Source: Catonia carolina (taxonomy: Eukaryota; Arthropoda; Insecta; Hemiptera; Achilidae). From it: a stretch of DNA of 64,000 bases. The position numbers and the translations under genes were made by a program. The notes beneath the pieces are model-generated. The model was given only the letters and a program-made list of their open reading frames with translations. It did no database searches and was not told the origin of the DNA. Where the stretch lies: positions 92,988,541 through 93,052,540 of the forward strand of contig JAQMRL010000008.1 in the NCBI GenBank assembly GCA_035578175.1. Reading direction: 5' to 3'. The first letter of the stretch is position 1. Every line of letters starts with the position of its first letter. Below, piece after piece: positions 45,101 to 47,853 of this stretch.

Positions 45101-47769
45101 GTCTGCCATCTTCGAACCCATTATTTTGTGGAGGATCTCTCTCTCTCTCTCTCAAATATCTCTCTTATACTAGCCTTCCCAGTCCTTCCTAGCCGCTCAA
45201 CCAGCGTAGAGACAAACAGGTACAATATAAATATTGTTTTTTTTTTTATTCAATTAACCCGTTCAGTGCCAGCGTCCTAATATTAGGGCATCAAGATTTA
45301 GACTAAAAAATGCCGGCGTTGTCCTTTTATTAATACGTTGACTAAAAAATTCATAGGATTTTTATTTTTCACTTATTTTTTATAAACAATATATGAAAAT
45401 GAAAGAAATGTAGATTGAAAAAATACACGTAGAGTTTTTTATGAATTTAATTTATTAATATTGATTAAAAATAACAGTATTTTTATTTTTAACAATTCAT
45501 AAATAATTTTTTTGTGATTTTTGCATAATTAAATTGTCTTTAAAGTTAAATAGGCCTAAGTAAAATTGAGTAACATAATTTTTTAGGGTGATTTGTTTTT
45601 TAAATTAAAAAGGAAATTTTCAAAAAATGCACACGTATCATTTTATGTTTAAATTATAAGAAATAGGTTCCAAGTTAAATGCCATACAAGATCAATTTTT
45701 CTTATGAGCAAAACAAAAAATCATTAAGATACCTTGAAAAATAGCCATGTTATGGATAGATATATAAAATGCTACAAATCGCACAAAAGTAGGCTGACAT
45801 TTTTTAGTCTAAATCTTGACGTCCTAATATTAGGACGCTGGCACTGTAAGGGTTAAATAAGACACGATATATATACTGAAAATAAAATGATTTACATCAC
45901 AATTAATATAATACTCAACTACCACATAAAAAAATTGATTTTGATTCCTAGCTTAGTGAATTTTCACACCGTTCCTTGATAGTATAATGATTTATTAAAC
46001 AACAAGGTGTTGAACAAAGAATATTAAAATTTAAAAAAAATTACCTGAAAGTATGAAAGAGGATTTCCAGGAGGAACATTAGGATCGACCAGTTCCATGT
46101 TATGCAACCATGGTAAAATATATTGAAGTAACAGTTGACGTACTTCAGGTCGAGCAGTTTGAAACCGATGAGTGATCTCTGTAAAGAAATTAAAATGAAA
46201 TAAAATATTCTTATTCCAATAATTTACAAAAAGAATGTTAAGGTTTTCCAAAAAAAAAAAATTAACAAACAATAAAATAAAAACTAGTGGAAAAAGTTTT
46301 TGTTCAAATTCTTCGTCTCAACATTAAACTGTAGAGGAAACTAAAATACCGTTTGACTTTCAATTAACTACTTAGAAAGCACTATTATTATAAAAAAGAA
46401 CTCTTTAAAAACCACTAAAAATTTACTGTGAAACACTCACACGACTTTCTCTTGCCAATATAAAAATATAAAAATATAACCCATGTTTAATCCTTCGTAA
46501 ACAATGTAAAATGAAAAAAAGCCGAATTTGAATTGTAAATGAATGATGCTAAATGAAAAACAACCAAATTTTAATCCTAAATGAATGACGCTAAATGAAA
46601 ATTAACATCTGTTTGACTTAAAAATACAGAAATGCACTAATTGTCGCTAAACTAGGCTGTGTAGAAAAAATGCTTGAAATAAACGTAGGTTTTTTTAATT
46701 TCCAATAACATTGATTCTATGCACTTCTGTCATAAAATGCAATCTAAGGCCATAATCTTAAAAAATCCCACTTTTTTACTAATTTTGATGTGAAAAAATA
46801 CAGAAAATCATTAATTTTTCATTCCTAATGTGTGTATGTTGCAATCTGTTCAATTCAGAACAATAAGCAACCCCATGACCCAATGAAATGAGGATGATGT
46901 GTATTCTTGTAAAGACCCAGGCCGACCATTCCTGAGATAATATGGTTAATTGAACCCCAACCTTAAAAGTACACCAGTAACCACAGTCTAGTATTCAAAT
47001 CCGTATAAAAGTACCTTTACTAGGATTTGAACCAGGAACCTTCGTCTCCGGAAATCAACTGTTAAACAGCTGACTCACAGCGACGACTTTACCTCTAGGC
47101 CAACAAGGTGAATTAGAAAATCACTATTTGACACTATTAGAGAGAGGGAGGAGATGAGGGTTTCTGGCTTGTAGGCGATTGTGTGCTCCTTGGGACTGGA
47201 TGAGGACAATTGAGTCCAAAACTACTTCCCCATCGATTCAACATCGTTCCCCATCAAGGGAGTGAACGTAAGTTTTTCTCGCCGTCTCATATGAAAAATG
47301 TATTCTAAACCTAGATTACCATTTATAAAATTTCACCTATTTGTTAATTAACAAACAAAAGTCTGAATTTAATCAAACCATAAAGTTTTATAAGTATTTT
47401 TGTACATTCACATTCTTTTAACCTAACTAAAACATCCCCTGCTAATCTAAAACTAATCCAAACAGGTTTATTTTTGTTAATTTGGTTTTTTTCATTAATT
47501 TTCATTAATAAATGATTTCCATTCTTTTACTAGGAGAGTAACGATGTACTCCCAAAATATAAATGAGATGGCATTTTGAAACTGTATTCAAACGTTATAA
47601 TTTAATATAATTGTTACAAAAAAATTAGGAATTTAAAATATACCTGAAAACATTGGCATTGTCAGTTCAGGATGTAATTGTGCAAGTTGTCTGGAAAGAT
47701 GTACTTGTGAACGGCAATATGTGGTTGATAATAACAGATCAAGGGTTCCACCCCTCTCTTTATCAAGAC
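3111..47769 (-). CDS. fry: furry (fry) homolog, internal part of the gene, 21 exons, both ends outside the window
   Basis: Furry is a very large cytoplasmic scaffold made of HEAT/armadillo-like repeats (MOR2/PAG1/Tao3 family) that binds and activates NDR/Trc kinases and shapes polarized cell growth, including wing hairs, bristles and dendrite tiling in flies. Twenty-one minus-strand blocks, each bounded by AG acceptor and GT donor, join in consistent phase with no stop to give about 1,236 residues. Diagnostic strings in family order include [107 protein letters not shown] and [15 protein letters not shown]. The order matches vertebrate and fly Furry as I know them. Family proteins run to about 3,000-3,500 residues, so roughly a third is here. 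The first exon seen starts mid-protein and the last ends in a donor, so both ends lie outside the window. The assignment is firm; exact homology to a numbered reference was not computed. Confidence 0.95.
3255..3652 (-). repeat. SINE family C copy with 10-bp target duplication
   Basis: A roughly 398-bp element whose 3' tail, on the minus strand, is a short AAC repeat preceded by a motif like gatgacctaaa. It is flanked by the direct repeat tgttttagat at 3245-3254 and 3653-3662. Five other copies lie in this window. The family is non-coding; its source RNA is unknown to me. Confidence 0.85.
3663..4427. other. AT-rich intron sequence, nothing recognised
   Basis: No gene or repeat boundary is recognised between the SINE and the mariner. 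Confidence 0.5.
4430..5365 (+). mobile_element. Internally deleted mariner (copy 1 of a non-autonomous family)
   Basis: Terminal inverted repeats starting cgaaggttgtccaaaaatta and ending in its complement, flanked by TA on both sides. An N-terminal helix-turn-helix part starts near 4592 ([11 protein letters not shown]) but has a stop and a frame change. The transposase then jumps to its C-terminal part (about 4936-5259), with HDNARLHTA and [13 protein letters not shown] carrying the second and third catalytic Asp. The central part with the first catalytic Asp is missing. The same gap occurs in the copy at 10,194, so this is a shared deletion derivative of about 930 bp. Confidence 0.93.
5394..5683 (-). 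CDS. fry: furry exon 20 of window (290 bp)
   Basis: Encodes [20 protein letters not shown], a Ser/Thr/Gly-rich linker ([17 protein letters not shown], then [17 protein letters not shown]) and ends with [11 protein letters not shown] before donor gtattt. The KRPW end joins the next exon in phase 0. A decayed mariner ends 28 bp beyond the donor, so an open frame runs on into the transposon; the donor and phase show where the exon really stops. Confidence 0.94.
5813..6560 (-). mobile_element. Non-LTR retrotransposon 3' end (copy 1), 5' truncated
   Basis: On the minus strand, a reverse transcriptase C-terminus ([19 protein letters not shown], then [12 protein letters not shown], ending [10 protein letters not shown] before a stop at about 6152) is followed by a 3' untranslated region and an A-rich tail at about 5815-5832. 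This C-terminal pattern is common in insect Jockey/CR1-like elements; the clade is not certain. The untranslated region contains two diverged direct repeats of about 95 bp (5909-6005 and 6031-6122). A second copy of the element lies at 11,336-13,095. Confidence 0.75.
6621..7620. repeat. Foldback repeat family E, copy 1
   Basis: The ends read aaatctggtgtgaaacactc and its complement, and about 250 bp of each end pair with each other, including a shared segment around cactctttcacgctaaac and ctacaacttttattta. The middle contains long AT stretches and a segment around gacccgacacaaacatt. It is non-coding. Relatives lie at 18,148, 46,420, 51,316, 58,651 and 60,083. It ends about 21 bp from the donor of furry exon 19. 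Confidence 0.8.
7642..7810 (-). CDS. fry: furry exon 19 of window (169 bp)
   Basis: Encodes [20 protein letters not shown] and a Pro/Ser-rich stretch ending [12 protein letters not shown], leaving one base before donor gtatgt. [17 protein letters not shown] is a conserved Furry motif. A foldback repeat begins only about 21 bp inside the intron beyond the donor. Confidence 0.95.
7926..9204 (-). mobile_element. Full-length, inactivated mariner (copy of the 35.7 kb family)
   Basis: Inverted repeats cgagggtggtctaaaaagtt and matching complement, TA on both sides, 1,279 bp. The transposase starts near 9026 on the minus strand ([14 protein letters not shown]), with helix-turn-helix motifs ([22 protein letters not shown]). 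The catalytic region is broken: the first Asp block reads LITVDTQCS, where the sister copy has [10 protein letters not shown]. The second block [10 protein letters not shown] and third block [12 protein letters not shown] are present, with 34 residues between the last two Asp as in classical mariners. Several frame changes rule out activity. Confidence 0.93.
9205..9639. other. AT-rich intron sequence, nothing recognised
   Basis: Intron between the mariner and furry exon 18. No feature is recognised. Confidence 0.5.
9640..9783 (-). CDS. fry: furry exon 18 of window (144 bp)
   Basis: A 48-codon exon in phase 0 at both ends: [20 protein letters not shown] followed by [20 protein letters not shown] and ISKYIE, with donor gtatgt. 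It fits the conserved C-terminal helical region of Furry proteins. Confidence 0.93.
9862..10089 (-). mobile_element. 5'-truncated RTE-like LINE scrap with 12-bp target duplication
   Basis: On the minus strand it encodes the end of a reverse transcriptase ORF ([20 protein letters not shown], then [15 protein letters not shown]), the W.HLERM...GR..RPR pattern of RTE-type elements. It ends in a GAA repeat. The direct repeat agttgtaaatgt at 9850-9861 and 10,090-10,101 marks the insertion. The copy is too short to be active. Confidence 0.75.
10194..11121 (-). mobile_element. Internally deleted mariner (copy 2)
   Basis: Inverted repeats cgagggttgtccaaaaatta, TA on both sides, 928 bp, minus orientation. 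The N-terminal part ([20 protein letters not shown], with [13 protein letters not shown]) is followed in another frame by [20 protein letters not shown] and the C-terminal half with [10 protein letters not shown] and [13 protein letters not shown]. The central block with the first Asp is absent, exactly as in copy 1 at 4,430. This copy is less decayed. It could move only with help from a full-length relative, which is inference. Confidence 0.93.
11410..12677. mobile_element. 1.27-kb palindromic element, an inverted dimer, with a SINE in one arm
   Basis: Ends cagggtgattcaaaactata and its complement. The whole length folds back on itself around a centre near 11,920-11,950 (cagctgatcaatcagctg). 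Each arm is about 530 bp and the arms agree almost base for base. The right arm carries a SINE family B copy (12,015-12,191). The internal block gttacggctagcgaaaaatt relates it to the single-arm element at 34,364. It has no coding capacity. The TA before the left end is clear; the right flank is not. Confidence 0.9.
12015..12191 (-). repeat. SINE family B, tRNA-headed, 12-bp target duplication
   Basis: On the minus strand: head gccggccgcattggcgcagt, then ttggtaacgtgctcg (A-box region), ggttcgaatcccattca (B box), a body with catttcatccttcaccgtct, and an A-rich tail. Target duplication ttttgattttaa at 12,003-12,014 and 12,192-12,203. The head resembles an elongator tRNA-Met with CAT at the anticodon position, which is a tentative reading. 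Confidence 0.9.
13096..13411. other. AT-rich intron sequence, nothing recognised
   Basis: Intron between the LINE remnant and furry exon 17. No feature is recognised. Confidence 0.5.
13412..13579 (-). CDS. fry: furry exon 17 of window (168 bp)
   Basis: A 56-codon exon in phase 0 at both ends, starting [20 protein letters not shown] and ending [13 protein letters not shown] before donor gtaagt. The middle ([16 protein letters not shown]) looks amphipathic and fits a helical repeat. The frame and neighbours support it fully. Confidence 0.93.
13580..14424. other. AT-rich intron sequence, nothing recognised
   Basis: Furry intron upstream of exon 17. I found no coding blocks, repeat ends or RNA-like structure. 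Confidence 0.5.
14425..14575 (-). repeat. SINE family B, 5'-truncated copy
   Basis: Same body, B box and tail as the copy at 12,015 (ggtttaacatccgactgttc on the plus strand, B-box complement ggaattcgaaccc), but it stops at gcgagcacgtt, so the first 30 or so bases of the tRNA head are missing. Confidence 0.85.
14770..15085 (-). mobile_element. RTE-like LINE C-terminal remnant
   Basis: A minus-strand frame reads [20 protein letters not shown] then [15 protein letters not shown], resembling the GRPQTRWADD..K..G..W...A.D...W..L.EAYVQ.W ending of RTE-type reverse transcriptase ORFs. Stops and changes show decay. No target duplication was found. Confidence 0.6.
15196..15393 (-). CDS. fry: furry exon 16 of window (198 bp)
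   Basis: A 66-codon exon in phase 0 at both ends. It encodes [40 protein letters not shown] and a final ENIAQ before donor gtaaat. Vertebrate FRY has IDASQAIGFPLNVICLLPHL at this place, which makes the call secure. Confidence 0.96.
15452..16402 (-). mobile_element. Internally deleted Tc1/mariner-like element, 951 bp
   Basis: Perfect-looking inverted repeats gggtgattcaaaaagagcgc at both ends. On the minus strand the N-terminal HTH region (from about 16,240) and a second HTH block ([20 protein letters not shown]) are followed abruptly by the C-terminus ([20 protein letters not shown], then [10 protein letters not shown]). The central region with the first and second catalytic residues is missing. 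It is related to the longer element at 21,051 ([21 protein letters not shown]). Confidence 0.85.
16437..17402. mobile_element. TTAA-flanked (piggyBac-type) non-autonomous element with a SINE inside
   Basis: Ends ccctttatagggc and its near complement, directly flanked by TTAA at 16,433-16,436 and 17,403-17,406. Subterminal motifs ggtaagtatacttacca (left) and ggtaagtatacctacca (right) are self-complementary. Without the SINE family C insertion the element is about 555 bp. CCC...GGG ends plus TTAA are the mark of piggyBac-superfamily elements. Confidence 0.8.
16889..17288 (-). repeat. SINE family C copy inside a TTAA element
   Basis: About 400 bp, starting with a gttgttgttgtttaggtc tail on the plus strand. 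The direct repeat agagaacatct at 16,878-16,888 and 17,289-17,299 marks the insertion. It therefore entered after the TTAA element was in place. Confidence 0.88.
17683..17990. mobile_element. Short TTAA-flanked element, 308 bp
   Basis: Ends ccctttcggtgcc and the near complement ggcagtgaaagcg, flanked by TTAA at 17,679-17,682 and 17,991-17,994. It is GC-richer than its surroundings. Removing it joins a minus-strand open frame (see findings). Confidence 0.75.
18148..19205. repeat. Foldback repeat family E, copy 2
   Basis: Starts aaatctagtgtgaaacactc and ends with cataggcaagagaaagt. It contains an internal inverted pair around cactctttcacggtaaac and its complement, the conserved cgatgttccgttcttga segment, and a short CA repeat near 19,045. 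It is non-coding. Confidence 0.8.
19206..19809. other. AT-rich intron sequence, nothing recognised
   Basis: Intron between the foldback repeat and furry exon 15. No feature is recognised. Confidence 0.5.
19810..19933 (-). CDS. fry: furry exon 15 of window (124 bp)
   Basis: Encodes [20 protein letters not shown] and [18 protein letters not shown], with donor gtatgg directly after the Lys codon. It ends in phase 0, so that LLLK joins GCTSP of the next exon, matching the LLLKGVTSP string of vertebrate FRY. Confidence 0.94.
20050..20390 (-). other. GC-richer block, possible decayed coding repeat
   Basis: A minus-strand frame (about 20,313 down to 20,060) is open for about 80 codons (starts [20 protein letters not shown]) and base composition is less AT-rich than around it. 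I recognise no family; an old retrotransposon piece is possible but unproven. Confidence 0.3.
20399..20799 (+). repeat. SINE family C copy in plus orientation
   Basis: Same family as at 3,255 but inverted: begins gcccataacagacagatgga and ends with an ACAACAACAAC tail after gatgacctaaa. Direct repeats tggttact at 20,391-20,398 and 20,802-20,809 flank it. Confidence 0.85.
21165..22259 (+). pseudogene. Tc1/mariner-like transposase, 364 codons, three stops and no frameshift
   Basis: One frame runs from ATG at 21,165 ([13 protein letters not shown]) to TAA at 22,257, broken only by single-codon stops near 21,202, 21,358 and 21,906. The N-terminus has two helix-turn-helix stretches ([20 protein letters not shown]). 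Catalytic acids: [22 protein letters not shown] and SACDYFLW. By my count 41 residues lie between the second and third Asp, longer than the 34 of mariner proper and matching the spacing used to define the DD41D group. It ends [11 protein letters not shown]. Confidence 0.88.
22289..22400 (-). repeat. Composite SINE fragment
   Basis: On the minus strand the first part (catacgttac, then tcatttcatcctcat) matches the body of SINE family B, but the end (ctaatgaccttgcagttgat) matches the 3' region of family A (ctaataaccaagcagttgaa). It looks like a mosaic of two families and lacks a tRNA head. Confidence 0.55.
22681..22906 (-). CDS. fry: furry exon 14 of window (226 bp)
   Basis: Encodes [35 protein letters not shown] and [20 protein letters not shown], ending in a split Arg codon before donor gtaaga. 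The [13 protein letters not shown] motif and the following helix are typical of the region after the Furry low-complexity linker. Confidence 0.94.
22907..23947. other. AT-rich intron sequence with faint repeat traces
   Basis: No gene is recognised. A segment at 23,535-23,600 (cggccaagaaacttgaaat) looks like a decayed repeat but I cannot place it. Confidence 0.4.
23948..24748 (+). mobile_element. Tigger/pogo-type element, decayed, C-terminal transposase only
   Basis: Left end cagtaatccc and right end complement cagtaacccc resemble pogo/Tigger termini. The coding remnant from about 24,060 to 24,540 includes [15 protein letters not shown] and, after one stop, [15 protein letters not shown], the typical Tigger C-terminal acidic repeat and final Q(T/R)..NYFK motif. 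The DDE catalytic core is absent, so it is an internally deleted relic. Confidence 0.7.
24919..25282 (-). CDS. fry: furry exon 13 of window (364 bp)
   Basis: Opens with [19 protein letters not shown], the conserved end of the helical block, and then runs into a long low-complexity linker with Gly and Ser runs ([17 protein letters not shown]), a His-rich piece (HHINHHARS) and an Asn/Ile-rich tail (NNINNIDNK). It leaves one base before donor gtatgt. The linker is likely disordered and variable among insects, but the frame is open across all 121 codons. Confidence 0.93.
25283..25762. other. AT-rich intron sequence, nothing recognised
   Basis: Intron between furry exon 13 and the hAT-type element. 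No feature is recognised. Confidence 0.5.
25771..26365. mobile_element. hAT-type non-autonomous element with 8-bp target duplication
   Basis: Terminal repeats cagcggttcccaaac and the near complement ctttgggaaccgttg. Flanked by the direct repeat cagtagac at 25,763-25,770 and 26,366-26,373. The CAG..GTTCCCAAA end with an 8-bp duplication is characteristic of the hAT superfamily. It is 595 bp; a minus-strand open frame inside shows no recognisable transposase motif. Confidence 0.88.
26374..26800. other. AT-rich intron sequence, nothing recognised
   Basis: No coding or repeat feature is recognised here. Confidence 0.5.
26901..26930 (+). promoter_or_regulatory. Possible GC box next to a CRE palindrome
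   Basis: ggggcgg at 26,907-26,913 abuts the perfect CREB-type palindrome tgacgtca at 26,914-26,921, in a GC-richer island within AT-rich intron. A consensus splice donor (cggtaagt, GT at 27,093) and acceptor (ctctttgcag, AG at 27,348) follow on the plus strand. Function is inference only. Confidence 0.3.
27351..27487 (+). repeat. Decayed minisatellite, 23-bp unit, about six copies
   Basis: Tandem units of the form gaccaagttcaggg.gcatttaa follow each other from 27,351, the last ones diverged. A 23-bp unit is not a multiple of three, so it is not a coding repeat. It sits directly after a good splice acceptor. Confidence 0.75.
27488..28712. other. Very AT-rich intron sequence with a small hairpin
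   Basis: No gene is recognised. Around 28,480-28,525 a short inverted repeat (ttttaacacaaaccc and tttgtgttaaaattt) forms a hairpin followed by a direct repeat of aaagggtttg. Confidence 0.5.
28713..28811 (-). CDS. fry: furry exon 12 of window (99 bp)
   Basis: A 33-codon exon in phase 0 at both ends: [20 protein letters not shown] followed by [13 protein letters not shown], with donor gtaagt. It corresponds to the Furry segment reading LSRLVEVIGEHGDEIQ in vertebrates. Confidence 0.95.
28812..29633. other. AT-rich intron sequence, nothing recognised
   Basis: Furry intron upstream of exon 12. No feature is recognised. Confidence 0.5.
29634..29780 (-). repeat. SINE family A copy
   Basis: On the minus strand: agccacctccatggcgtagt, a B-box-like ggtttgattcccaacc, and the family 3' region with gtcactaatggtcaagcagt. 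It matches the copies at 37,541, 37,814 and 57,928. Confidence 0.8.
29850..30140 (+). mobile_element. LINE ORF C-terminal remnant
   Basis: A plus-strand frame reads [20 protein letters not shown], then [12 protein letters not shown], stop, [13 protein letters not shown], ending near cagtggtccccagtgg and an A-rich tail. The basic, helix-rich end is typical of non-LTR elements; the clade is uncertain. Confidence 0.55.
30334..30544 (-). CDS. fry: furry exon 11 of window (211 bp)
   Basis: Contains [38 protein letters not shown] and [16 protein letters not shown], ending in phase 0 before donor gtaagt. The string SSRHYAGRS is identical to the vertebrate family as I know it. It is one of the strongest anchors for the gene call. 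Confidence 0.96.
30639..30792 (-). CDS. fry: furry exon 10 of window (154 bp)
   Basis: Encodes [20 protein letters not shown] and then [15 protein letters not shown], leaving two bases before donor gtaagt. The second half is a predicted helix that precedes the conserved [10 protein letters not shown] block in the next exon, as in other Furry proteins. Only a 94-bp intron separates it from the next exon, the shortest intron in the window. Confidence 0.93.
30833..31351 (-). mobile_element. 5' fragment of a further mariner family
   Basis: Begins at a cgaggtgta terminus at 31,351 next to TA. The transposase N-terminus starts at 31,190 ([20 protein letters not shown]), with HTH text [16 protein letters not shown] and [20 protein letters not shown], a stop, then [13 protein letters not shown]. 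It breaks off near 30,840, before the catalytic domain and 48 bp before furry exon 10. No 3' terminus was found. Confidence 0.8.
31352..31737. other. AT-rich intron sequence, nothing recognised
   Basis: Intron between the mariner fragment and furry exon 9. No feature is recognised. Confidence 0.5.
31738..31869 (-). CDS. fry: furry exon 9 of window (132 bp), Ser-rich, possible cassette exon
   Basis: Encodes about 44 residues rich in Ser, Thr, Gly and Pro ([17 protein letters not shown], ending SSPTPG). It enters two bases into a codon and leaves one base, so leaving it out would keep the frame between the flanking exons. Vertebrate Furry has a variable Ser-rich linker at the equivalent place. 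It is probably disordered; inclusion in all transcripts cannot be judged from DNA. Confidence 0.85.
31964..32200 (-). mobile_element. LINE 3' remnant with terminal hairpin
   Basis: A minus-strand frame reads [20 protein letters not shown] and [18 protein letters not shown] before a stop, similar in style to the remnant at 29,850. It ends at a hairpin (caatacaccttttg, caaaaggtgtattg) at about 31,970-32,005. Family assignment is uncertain. Confidence 0.45.
32308..32484 (+). repeat. SINE family B, full-length, 13-bp target duplication
   Basis: Head gccgtccgcagtggcgtagt, A-box region ttggtaacgtgctcg, B box ggttcgaatcccatt, body and a run of about 20 A. Direct repeat actccattcctcc at 32,295-32,307 and 32,485-32,497. 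A young-looking copy. Confidence 0.92.
32498..33000. other. AT-rich intron sequence, nothing recognised
   Basis: No gene or repeat boundary is recognised here. Confidence 0.5.
33001..33660. repeat. Compound repeat with direct and inverted copies of a 65-bp motif
   Basis: The motif caggta.tatcat.aagcttc, continuing to cttccttgtcaaagt, occurs at about 33,008-33,070 and again at 33,478-33,536. The second copy is also matched by an inverted copy at 33,580-33,650, forming a hairpin. The 33,090-33,370 core is GC-richer and non-coding as far as I can see. Superfamily unknown. Confidence 0.6.
33823..34109 (-). CDS. fry: furry exon 8 of window (287 bp)
   Basis: Completes the Arg codon and encodes [20 protein letters not shown], then [20 protein letters not shown] and [20 protein letters not shown]. 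These hydrophobic heptad-like stretches are what helical repeats look like. The exon leaves one base before donor gtaagt. The minus-strand frame is open throughout. Confidence 0.95.
34364..34888. mobile_element. 525-bp element, single-arm relative of the 11.4 kb palindrome
   Basis: Ends cagagtgtatctaaactgca and its near complement, TA on both sides. The inverted repeats extend about 58 bp, up to ctatagctaaaaataag. The interior (cgagttatggctagcgaaag) aligns with one arm of the palindrome at 11,410. No coding capacity. Confidence 0.85.
35102..35259 (-). CDS. fry: furry exon 7 of window (158 bp)
   Basis: Begins [20 protein letters not shown] and continues through [19 protein letters not shown] to SGFH plus two bases of an Arg codon before donor gtaaca. 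The [19 protein letters not shown] stretch corresponds to the PLPMPCSGGCWAPLVDYLP block known from vertebrate FRY. It is intact. Confidence 0.95.
35725..37017 (+). mobile_element. Full-length mariner, TA-flanked, 1,293 bp
   Basis: Inverted repeats cgagggtggtctgaaaagtt, TA on both sides. It fills most of the intron between furry exons 6 and 7. It is the sister copy of the element at 7,926 and in better condition. Confidence 0.95.
35885..36952 (+). pseudogene. Mariner transposase, nearly complete but broken
   Basis: The frame is open from ATG at 35,885 (or the likelier MDKIEYQ start at 35,903) to a stop at about 36,359. It has two helix-turn-helix blocks ([34 protein letters not shown]) and [10 protein letters not shown]. 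After the stop come [13 protein letters not shown] (first Asp), a frame change in an A-run near 36,455, then [10 protein letters not shown] and [12 protein letters not shown] (second and third Asp, 34 residues between), and a stop at 36,892 where relatives read on. About 345 residues would be normal for the family. Confidence 0.92.
37242..37377 (-). CDS. fry: furry exon 6 of window (136 bp)
   Basis: One base completes the Gly codon, followed by [20 protein letters not shown] and a polar, probably unstructured tail ending in NSTPTNETE before donor gtaatc. It ends in phase 0. It is low-complexity compared with its neighbours and likely a linker between helical-repeat blocks. Confidence 0.92.
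37541..37720 (+). repeat. SINE family A copy
   Basis: tRNA-like head ggccgcctccgtagcgtagt followed by ggttagctcgctagc (A box) and ggttcgaatcccggcc (B box), then body and AT-rich tail. The head looks complete, but the attached body and the sister copies mark it as a SINE rather than a functional tRNA gene. Confidence 0.88.
37814..37985 (+). repeat. SINE family A copy, second in tandem orientation
   Basis: Head ggccgcctcagtagcgcagt, A-box region ggttagtgcgctagc, B-box region ggtttggttcccggct, 3' region ctaataaccaagcagctgct. It lies about 95 bp after the previous copy, in the same direction. Confidence 0.88.
37986..38553. other. AT-rich intron sequence, nothing recognised
   Basis: Furry intron before exon 5. 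No feature is recognised. Confidence 0.5.
38554..38825 (-). CDS. fry: furry exon 5 of window (272 bp)
   Basis: Starts in phase 0 with [20 protein letters not shown], continues through [20 protein letters not shown] and ends with [15 protein letters not shown] plus two bases of a split Gly codon before donor gtaatt. A short variable linker ([16 protein letters not shown]) separates the two conserved blocks. The sequence is intact and very close to the insect family pattern. Confidence 0.96.
38826..40998. other. 2.2-kb furry intron with no recognisable element
   Basis: Mostly AT-rich. GC-richer patches near 38,930-39,000 and 39,760-39,800 (cgcgcgtgcgcac) and a TATA-like ctatataaatagg at 39,843 stand out, but no coding frame or repeat ends accompany them. 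It is the longest stretch without an identified repeat. Confidence 0.5.
40999..41133 (-). CDS. fry: furry exon 4 of window (135 bp)
   Basis: A 45-codon exon in phase 0 at both ends, with donor gtaagt. It contains [19 protein letters not shown] and then [14 protein letters not shown], matching the Furry block that follows the YITAKF motif. The preceding exon ends in LFYITAK and this one begins with F, which restores that motif across the junction. Confidence 0.95.
41321..41713 (-). repeat. SINE family C copy with 9-bp target duplication
   Basis: Starts gttgttgttgtttagatcat on the plus strand and ends gctatggg. Flanked by the direct repeat cttttattt at 41,312-41,320 and 41,714-41,722. Confidence 0.88.
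41893..42000 (-). CDS. fry: furry exon 3 of window (108 bp)
   Basis: A 36-codon exon in phase 0 at both ends, with donor gttagt. It carries the arginine/glycine-rich turn [19 protein letters not shown] followed by LFYITAK, a family hallmark. It could be skipped without breaking frame, but its conservation argues that it is constitutive. Confidence 0.95.
42001..42899. other. AT-rich intron sequence, nothing recognised
   Basis: Furry intron upstream of exon 3. A faint repeat-like segment at 42,545-42,640 cannot be placed. Confidence 0.45.
42900..43248 (-). mobile_element. LINE ORF C-terminal remnant
   Basis: A minus-strand frame reads [20 protein letters not shown] then [16 protein letters not shown], followed after stops by [14 protein letters not shown]. 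The NRLT..IF....KWF.EV pattern is typical of the last part of a non-LTR reverse transcriptase ORF. A SINE family B copy has been inserted beside it. Confidence 0.6.
43261..43438 (+). repeat. SINE family B, 12-bp target duplication
   Basis: Head gccggccgcgttggcgatgt, A-box region ttggtaacgtgctcgcc, B box ggtttgaatcccact, body with catttcatccttcaccgtct and an A tail. Direct repeat atcatagctgta at 43,249-43,260 and 43,439-43,450. Confidence 0.92.
43681..44640. mobile_element. Inverted-duplicated Tc1/mariner-like element, two 3' ends and no 5' end
   Basis: 960 bp flanked by TA (43,679-43,680 and 44,641-44,642). Arms 43,681-44,057 and 44,264-44,640 are each 377 bp and are reverse complements with about ten mismatches. 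Both encode the same transposase C-terminus ([15 protein letters not shown] to [10 protein letters not shown]). The 206-bp loop carries forward sequence for [20 protein letters not shown] and [14 protein letters not shown] and is in frame with the right arm. The N-terminal half and 5' terminus are absent; in their place is the inverted 3' arm. Confidence 0.93.
44643..45253. other. Intron sequence with a short CT repeat
   Basis: A CT microsatellite lies at about 45,137-45,153. No gene or repeat boundary is recognised. Confidence 0.45.
45258..45852. mobile_element. TTAA-flanked element, 595 bp
   Basis: Ends cccgttcagtgccagcgtcc and the near complement, with inverted repeats of more than 50 bp reaching tttagactaaaaaatg. 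Flanked by TTAA at 45,254-45,257 and 45,853-45,856. No coding capacity. piggyBac-type by ends and target. Confidence 0.85.
46045..46178 (-). CDS. fry: furry exon 2 of window (134 bp)
   Basis: Begins with AG, completing a Glu codon split from the previous exon ([19 protein letters not shown]), and continues through [13 protein letters not shown] to PLSYFQ before donor gtaatt. This is one of the best conserved blocks of Furry proteins and fixed the identification of the gene. It ends in phase 0. Confidence 0.96.
46420..47135. repeat. Foldback repeat family E, degenerate copy with a SINE inside
   Basis: Starts with the family end (gtgaaacactcacacgactt) at about 46,428 and runs through diverged internal blocks. 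It is interrupted by SINE family D at 46,815-47,110, after which cactatttgacactat may continue it. The far end is not recognisable. Confidence 0.6.
46815..47110 (-). repeat. SINE family D, full-length copy
   Basis: Same layout as at 2,021: the minus strand begins at caccttgttgg, with the B-box-like ggttcaaatcctagtaaagg and the 3' motif aaggttggggttcaatta. Its neighbours on both sides look like one interrupted foldback repeat. Confidence 0.8.
47111..47643. other. Intron sequence, nothing recognised
   Basis: Furry intron between exons 1 and 2 of the window. No feature is recognised beyond the repeat remnants listed. Confidence 0.45.
47644..47769 (-). CDS. fry: furry exon 1 of window (126 bp)
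   Basis: First exon in transcript order. It enters in phase after two bases (GT) and encodes a segment ending in [15 protein letters not shown], then leaves one base (G) before donor gtatat. The acceptor is a cag reading on the minus strand. The segment matches the Furry stretch just before the conserved RFQTA motif. The preceding exon is not visible anywhere up to position 64,000. Confidence 0.93.
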
Positions 47770-47853
47770 CTGAAACAAAACAATTAAAAATACATGTTAC
47801 TGAGAAGTAATAAAATAAACTAATTAAATTCTACTGACAATTCAATTCATTAA

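Noticed and set aside
45137..45153. CT microsatellite and the CA/TG runs near 19,045, 59,437 and 60,208
   Set aside because: Short simple repeats without further structure; the CA runs are internal parts of foldback family E.
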